DNA from: Desulfonema limicola
GTDB lineage: Bacteria > Desulfobacterota > Desulfobacteria > Desulfobacterales > DYRC01
Assembly (NCBI GenBank): GCA_020718925.1
Contig: DYRC01000028.1
Coordinates: forward strand, 1-16,358
DNA length: 16,358 nucleotides
Direction: 5' to 3'
Shown here: positions 12,568 to 16,358 of the stretch, piece after piece
How the letters are laid out: the number at the start of each line of letters is the position of its first letter
How positions within the stretch are numbered: position 1 is the first letter of the stretch
The notes under the pieces: model-generated
Told to the model about the DNA's origin: nothing
Database searches by the model: none
What the model saw: only the letters and a program-made list of their open reading frames with translations
Position numbers and translations under genes: made by a program

Positions 12568-14793
12568 ATGATTGTCAAATGCGAAAAATGTCAGACTGCA
12601 TATAATCTGAAAGATGATTTTATCAGACCCGGAGGCTCTAATCTCCGCTGCTCAACATGCAGGCATGTATTTAAAATATATCCTCCCGGAAATTCGGAAA
12701 AAACCGATAAAAAAAAGCAGATGGTTGCCATCACAGATGATACGGTTGAAATGATCGATCTGTCCGAAGAGGTTTTTTTATCCGGCGGGGCTGGCGAGCC
12801 GTATATTGAGTTGGGAACTATCGGCGAAGGCGGAATGGGCGAGGTTCTGCTGGCGAAAGACAGCCGGCTCCTTCGCAAAGTCGCGCTCAAAATTCTCAAA
12901 GAAGAAGCTGCTTCTCCTGCTGCCCTGAGCTTTTTTTTAAGAGAGGCGCAAATCACCGCCCAGCTTGATCATCCCAATATTGTTCCGCTTTATACGGTCA
13001 AACAGCCGGATAAACATCATCGCAATGTGTCGTTTGTGATGAAGCTGATTCGCGGAAAAACGCTGGCAGACATCATTGTCAAAGCCAGAAACAGCTATGA
13101 AAAAAAATCCGAACCGGAAATCGGATCGGATCTGATGCTGCGCTCCCGGCTGGAGTATTTTCTCAAAGCCTGCGATGGCATTGTTTACGCGCATCGCAAG
13201 GGCGTCATTCACAGAGACCTCAAGCCGTCTAACATCATGGTCGGCGATTACGGCGAAGTTTATGTCATGGACTGGGGCATTGCCAAAATCATCCGAAATC
13301 CGCCTGAACCGATAACAGACACAGGAACAGTGGTCGGAACGCCGGGCTATATGTCGCCCGAACAAGCCAAAGGGCTGCCGGAAGTGGGTGCTGAAAGCGA
13401 TTTATTTTCATTGGGCGTTATTCTGTATGAATTGGTAACGCTCAAACCTGCGCGTCCGGGCAATATGGCAAAAAAACTCAAATGGGCTGAAGAAGGGATT
13501 TTAAATCAGGCAATTCACATTGTGCCGGAGAAAAAAATAGCCCCGGAACTCAAAGCCATTATCCGAAAAGCCACCTCTTTTTCACCCCAAGACCGCTATC
13601 CGAATGTGGCAGCACTCTCTGAAGATGTGCGCTGTTTTTTAAGAGGCGATGAAGTATCCCAACTGCCGGATAATTTTCCCCGAAAGCTGTGGCGTCTGAT
13701 GAACAAGTATCGCTATGCCACGCTGATTATTATTCTTTCTGTTCTGCTGCTCTCTTCTGCGATAACCATCGGAAGTCTGCACCAGCAACAGGCAAATCTC
13801 AAAGCCGCCCAGATCAGAGAGAAAAAACTGACGCACCTGCTCTCCGACATCTCAACGCATACGCATTATATTGACAGCCATTTCATGCGCCTTGAAGGAC
13901 TGCTTGCCAATCTTGCCAATCAGGTCATGTATCTGATTCAGGATGCGCCGCCGAATAATGAGCGATTTTATTGGGGGGCGGATTTTGAACACCCTGAAAA
14001 AGCGCCGCCGGATCTGGAATATTCCTCACTATATAACAGGAACGTAAGCATTGACTATCCGGTGGCAAAACTTGCGCCGGGGGTGCGATCTCAGGACATG
14101 CTGCCCGTCTTACAGAAGCTTGCCCCGCTCCGGCATAATTTCAGAAAAATGCTGCTGGACAGCCGAAACACCTTTACTCCGGCATCCAAAGAAGAAGTAC
14201 GGCGGCTGCTGACCATTCACGGACTGCCTATCTGCTGGGCATATATCGGGCTTGAACGAGGTCTGATGTATTCCTACCCGGGCAAGAGCTACAGGGAAGA
14301 TTTTGATCCCCGAAAGCGCCCATGGTATAAACTCGGAGCGCGTAAGACTGCGGTATATTGGGAAAAACCTTATATTGATAAGTCAGGCATGGGAAGGGTT
14401 TTAGCCTGTGTTACTTCGCTGTATAATAAAGATGGGCAGTTTTATGGCGTGGTCGGCGCGGATGTTACGCTGGACAACATTATCCGGGAGAATCTGACCC
14501 GTCCCAAAGCCATCGGCGTGGTTGAGAGCTTTCTGCTGGATAATAAAGGAGGAATTATTGTCGGATCAAGCCAATTGGGAGTAAAAATAGAAGCTTCCGC
14601 GGATTCAAAGCTGGAACTGAAACCATTTCCGGTAAAAGAAGTGGTGCAGGAAGTGGTGCGAAATGCTTCCGGGCTGGTAGAGTCATGGAAGAACGGACGT
14701 TCCCGGCTGATTATTTTCCAAAAAATCCGCTCATTAGGCTGGTATTATGTTGAAGAAATTGATACGGCTACGATTTTGGAATCAGGAGAGTAG
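12568..14793 (+). CDS. Transmembrane Ser/Thr kinase with zinc ribbon and C-terminal Cache sensor
   Basis: The product (741 aa) has four parts. Residues 1-40 form an MJ0042-type zinc ribbon (Cys5, Cys8, Cys28, Cys31). Residues about 80-360 are a complete Hanks-type kinase: GEGGMGEV (86-93), Lys108 in VALKIL, HRDLKPSN (catalytic Asp217), DWG (Asp235) in place of DFG, and GTPGYMSPEQAKG. A single membrane span follows at about 384-405. The rest is an extracytoplasmic region with a coiled-coil-like start and a Cache-type sensor marked by DPRKRPWY (580-587) and VVGADVTLDNI (near 632). The expected topology is kinase inside, sensor outside, as in PASTA kinases but with a Cache domain. It probably phosphorylates Ser/Thr of partner proteins on sensing a small extracellular ligand. 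The divergent kinase-like gene is a natural candidate partner. The 3' end overlaps the next gene by 26 bp. Confidence 0.92.
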   Translation: MIVKCEKCQTAYNLKDDFIRPGGSNLRCSTCRHVFKIYPPGNSEKTDKKKQMVAITDDTVEMIDLSEEVFLSGGAGEPYIELGTIGEGGMGEVLLAKDSRLLRKVALKILKEEAASPAALSFFLREAQITAQLDHPNIVPLYTVKQPDKHHRNVSFVMKLIRGKTLADIIVKARNSYEKKSEPEIGSDLMLRSRLEYFLKACDGIVYAHRKGVIHRDLKPSNIMVGDYGEVYVMDWGIAKIIRNPPEPITDTGTVVGTPGYMSPEQAKGLPEVGAESDLFSLGVILYELVTLKPARPGNMAKKLKWAEEGILNQAIHIVPEKKIAPELKAIIRKATSFSPQDRYPNVAALSEDVRCFLRGDEVSQLPDNFPRKLWRLMNKYRYATLIIILSVLLLSSAITIGSLHQQQANLKAAQIREKKLTHLLSDISTHTHYIDSHFMRLEGLLANLANQVMYLIQDAPPNNERFYWGADFEHPEKAPPDLEYSSLYNRNVSIDYPVAKLAPGVRSQDMLPVLQKLAPLRHNFRKMLLDSRNTFTPASKEEVRRLLTIHGLPICWAYIGLERGLMYSYPGKSYREDFDPRKRPWYKLGARKTAVYWEKPYIDKSGMGRVLACVTSLYNKDGQFYGVVGADVTLDNIIRENLTRPKAIGVVESFLLDNKGGIIVGSSQLGVKIEASADSKLELKPFPVKEVVQEVVRNASGLVESWKNGRSRLIIFQKIRSLGWYYVEEIDTATILESGE

Positions 14794-15559
14794 AAATAAA
14801 TCGGAGCATCTCTTTCTCTACGCTTTCCCGCGCCTGAACATGAGGCACATGAGCGCTGCCGGGAATCAGTTTTGTGTCAACCGGACCTGATACCCCGGCG
14901 GCAATGCCTTCCACCTGTGCGATGGTGGCGTATTCGTCATCTTCACCCTGAATCAGCAGAAGCGGACAGGTAATTTGCGGCAGATATGCTTCGATATTCC
15001 AATCCCGAAAATCCGGGGCAAGCCAGGTATCTGCCCATCGCCAAAATGCAGTTTGTGTGTTATCAGCATGATAGCGGGCAAGCTTTTCCTTCAGATGGGT
15101 CGTTTCAAAAGCTTTAACGGTTCTGCGGATGCCGTCAAGCGTAATATCCTCGACAAAAATATGCGCGGCTTCCGTGATAACCGCCCGGATAATTTCTTTG
15201 TAAAGTGCCGCGCCAATCAGCGCAACAGAGCCGCCATCGCTGTGTCCGATTAAAATGGCATCCCGGATGCCGCAGGCGTTTAAAACTTCCGGCAAATACA
15301 TCCGCGCTTCTGTTTCCAGATAATCCTTAGCCCATCTTCCGGTGAATTTATCCGATCCGCCATAGCCTTTACGCTCATAGATCAGCCCCGGCAGCTTCAG
15401 CATGTCGCACAACTGCTGCGGAAAATCGCGCCATAGCTCAATGCAGCCCAGTCCTTCATGGAGAAAAACAAGAACAGGGCTTTTTTTCTCCGCCCGGATA
15501 TGCTTAACTCTCAGCAGACAATCTGCTGCCCGAATCATTTCCATATCGTGATAACTCAT
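14768..15559 (-). CDS. Alpha/beta hydrolase
   Basis: This 263-aa protein has the alpha/beta hydrolase fold. HEGLG near the start supplies the oxyanion-hole region. The nucleophile elbow is GHSDGG (Ser107), the acid is in GEDDEY (Asp208) and the catalytic His is in GSAHVPH (His237), so the triad is complete. There is no signal peptide, so it is cytoplasmic. The family covers esterases, C-C hydrolases and thioesterases; the substrate is not predictable. The start is uncertain: ATG 15559 is used, but an in-frame TTG at 15571 adds four residues, and neither has a good Shine-Dalgarno. Its 3' end overlaps that of the receptor kinase by 26 bp on opposite strands. A C/G-rich repeat separates it from the rhodanese gene upstream on the same strand. 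Confidence 0.88.
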   Translation of the reverse strand: MSYHDMEMIRAADCLLRVKHIRAEKKSPVLVFLHEGLGCIELWRDFPQQLCDMLKLPGLIYERKGYGGSDKFTGRWAKDYLETEARMYLPEVLNACGIRDAILIGHSDGGSVALIGAALYKEIIRAVITEAAHIFVEDITLDGIRRTVKAFETTHLKEKLARYHADNTQTAFWRWADTWLAPDFRDWNIEAYLPQITCPLLLIQGEDDEYATIAQVEGIAAGVSGPVDTKLIPGSAHVPHVQARESVEKEMLRFISTLLIPKS

Positions 15560-15580
15560 TTTTTTTATCAAATTCCGTAT

Positions 15581-15680
15581 AGCACCCCTCCCCCAGCCCC
15601 TCCCCTGAAAGGAGAGGGGAGTACTGATGATGTCTCTCCCCCCTTCCCTTTCAGTGAAGGGGGCCGGGGGGGTAGGTGAG
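15581..15680 (+). repeat. C/G-rich dispersed inverted element, family 2, copy 2
   Basis: This is the second copy of the element at 5184-5280, same orientation, from AGCACCCCTCCCCC to TAGGTGAG. Differences are mostly single bases and homopolymer lengths. The fold-back halves CCCCTCCCC/GGAGAGGGG and CCCCCTTCCC/GAAGGGGG are retained. The downstream TTTTGGTAT, also similar in copy 1 (TTTGGTAT near 5292-5299), reaches the stop codon of the rhodanese gene at 15689-15691. It fills the gap between two genes that read leftwards. Confidence 0.8.
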
Positions 15681-15688
15681 TTTTGGTA

Positions 15689-16282
15689 TTAGTTGCCTGC
15701 GGGAAGATATGCCAATTGCGGATCAATCTCATACGTCCAAGGCAGATCGGAATTTTTCCATCCGTCTTTCACCCGTTTCCCATGCAGAGAACTTGCCGGG
15801 TCTTTGATGGCATCGCCTTCAAATCCGTCTGTGATATTATACACAGTTTTAAAGCCTGCTTCGGCAAGTTTGTTGACCGACATGGCACTGCGTCCGCCGG
15901 AGCGGCAGGTGATATAAATCGTATCTGTCGAATTGAATTTCTTTTTCACTTCCACAACAAAATTCGGATTATCCTTCATTACCGGATGCTTTTTAGCATC
16001 TAACTTATATTCCGTGAATTTGCTGGGAATATTGTGTGCCATCGGTGCATGACCGACATAGATATACTCCTCCGGCGTTCGGCAATCCAGAATCTTTACA
16101 CTCGGATCAGCCTTCCATTTTGCATAAGCTTCTTTGGAACTTGCATAAAGCCCCAACACCGTCTGCTTGTCTTTGGGAATCGCGATTTCTGTTCCTAACG
16201 GAGCAGACTTGGATTGCGGAGCGTCAAACGCGCATCCGGCAAGGAAACAAAACGCTATCATCGCCACAACTGTTTTTTTCAT
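15689..16282 (-). CDS. Rhodanese-domain lipoprotein
   Basis: This 197-aa protein starts with a short lipoprotein signal ending FLAGC (Cys17), so it is likely membrane-anchored in the periplasm. A rhodanese (sulfurtransferase) domain follows at about residues 45-160: VKILDCRTPEEYIYVGHAPMA and the active-site loop CRSGGRS with Cys126. Rhodaneses carry a persulfide on this Cys and pass sulfur to acceptors such as cyanide or thiols. The final part (GWKNSDLPWTYEIDPQLAYLP) is a typical C-terminal extension of periplasmic versions. The start ATG has AAGGAG 9 nt upstream. A role in periplasmic sulfur handling would suit a sulfur-metabolising anaerobe, but that link is inferred. A small dyad GGCAG/CTGCC (16318-16330) lies in its upstream region. 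Confidence 0.93.
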   Translation of the reverse strand: MKKTVVAMIAFCFLAGCAFDAPQSKSAPLGTEIAIPKDKQTVLGLYASSKEAYAKWKADPSVKILDCRTPEEYIYVGHAPMAHNIPSKFTEYKLDAKKHPVMKDNPNFVVEVKKKFNSTDTIYITCRSGGRSAMSVNKLAEAGFKTVYNITDGFEGDAIKDPASSLHGKRVKDGWKNSDLPWTYEIDPQLAYLPAGN

Positions 16283-16358
16283 AGACCTTCTCCTTTGGGT
16301 TAATCATTTATTTTCACGGCAGTTTCTGCCCTACAAGAAAACTTTTCGCATCTCCGAA
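16283..16358. other. Upstream region of the rhodanese gene, window edge
   Basis: No gene is seen. On the minus strand it holds the Shine-Dalgarno AAGGAGAAGG and, further up, the dyad GGCAG-AAA-CTGCC in a promoter-like context (TTGTAG, then a weak AAATAA 17 bp later). The promoter call is weak. Confidence 0.3.

Noticed and set aside
15458..15679. Pro/Gly-rich open frame on the plus strand over the family 2 repeat
   Set aside because: Its protein is the translation of the low-complexity repeat and of antisense hydrolase sequence.

Overview
This window looks like chromosomal DNA from an anaerobic Gram-negative bacterium, most likely a Desulfobacterota (deltaproteobacterial) relative. The reasons are several lipoproteins with lipoboxes, a hydrogenase maturation gene (hypE), an ApbE flavinyltransferase, an MJ0042-type zinc ribbon fused to a Ser/Thr kinase, and intergenic repeats. 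The taxon is inferred from gene content only; no rRNA or tRNA is present.

Layout. At 1-69 is the C-terminal end of a plus-strand ispD. It runs into a structured repeat (about 53-175) and converges on apbE (minus). Next is an A+T-rich three-gene minus-strand cassette (1432-3128): a TIGR04255-like protein, a 114-aa protein and a 200-aa protein. It is driven by a near-consensus promoter with a dyad between -35 and -10, and is the most likely acquired or undescribed unit. Then come hypE and a YciO/YrdC-family gene (minus). On the plus strand follow a lipoprotein penicillin acylase (Ntn hydrolase), a polytopic membrane protein of unknown function, and rplM-rpsI with their own promoter. The second copy of the structured repeat separates rpsI from a large soluble kinase-like gene (minus). 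That gene is divergent from a zinc ribbon-kinase-TM-Cache receptor kinase (plus). The receptor kinase overlaps tail to tail with an alpha/beta hydrolase (minus), which is followed by a rhodanese lipoprotein (minus).

Two repeat families occupy the gaps. Family 1 (two copies, each between convergent genes) has four small hairpins inside an outer GCTATTA/TAATAGC pair. Family 2 is a C/G-rich inverted element (copies at 5184-5280 and 15581-15680, with a shorter relative at 7891-7932). The short copy appears to supply, and may mask, the Shine-Dalgarno sequence of the membrane-protein gene.

How the genes fit together: rplM-rpsI is ordinary translation machinery. apbE, hypE and yciO are maturation or housekeeping functions. 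The two divergent kinases form a candidate phosphorylation-signalling locus. The three-gene cassette is unrelated to its neighbours in base composition and content. Functions without a recognised family are stated as unknown.
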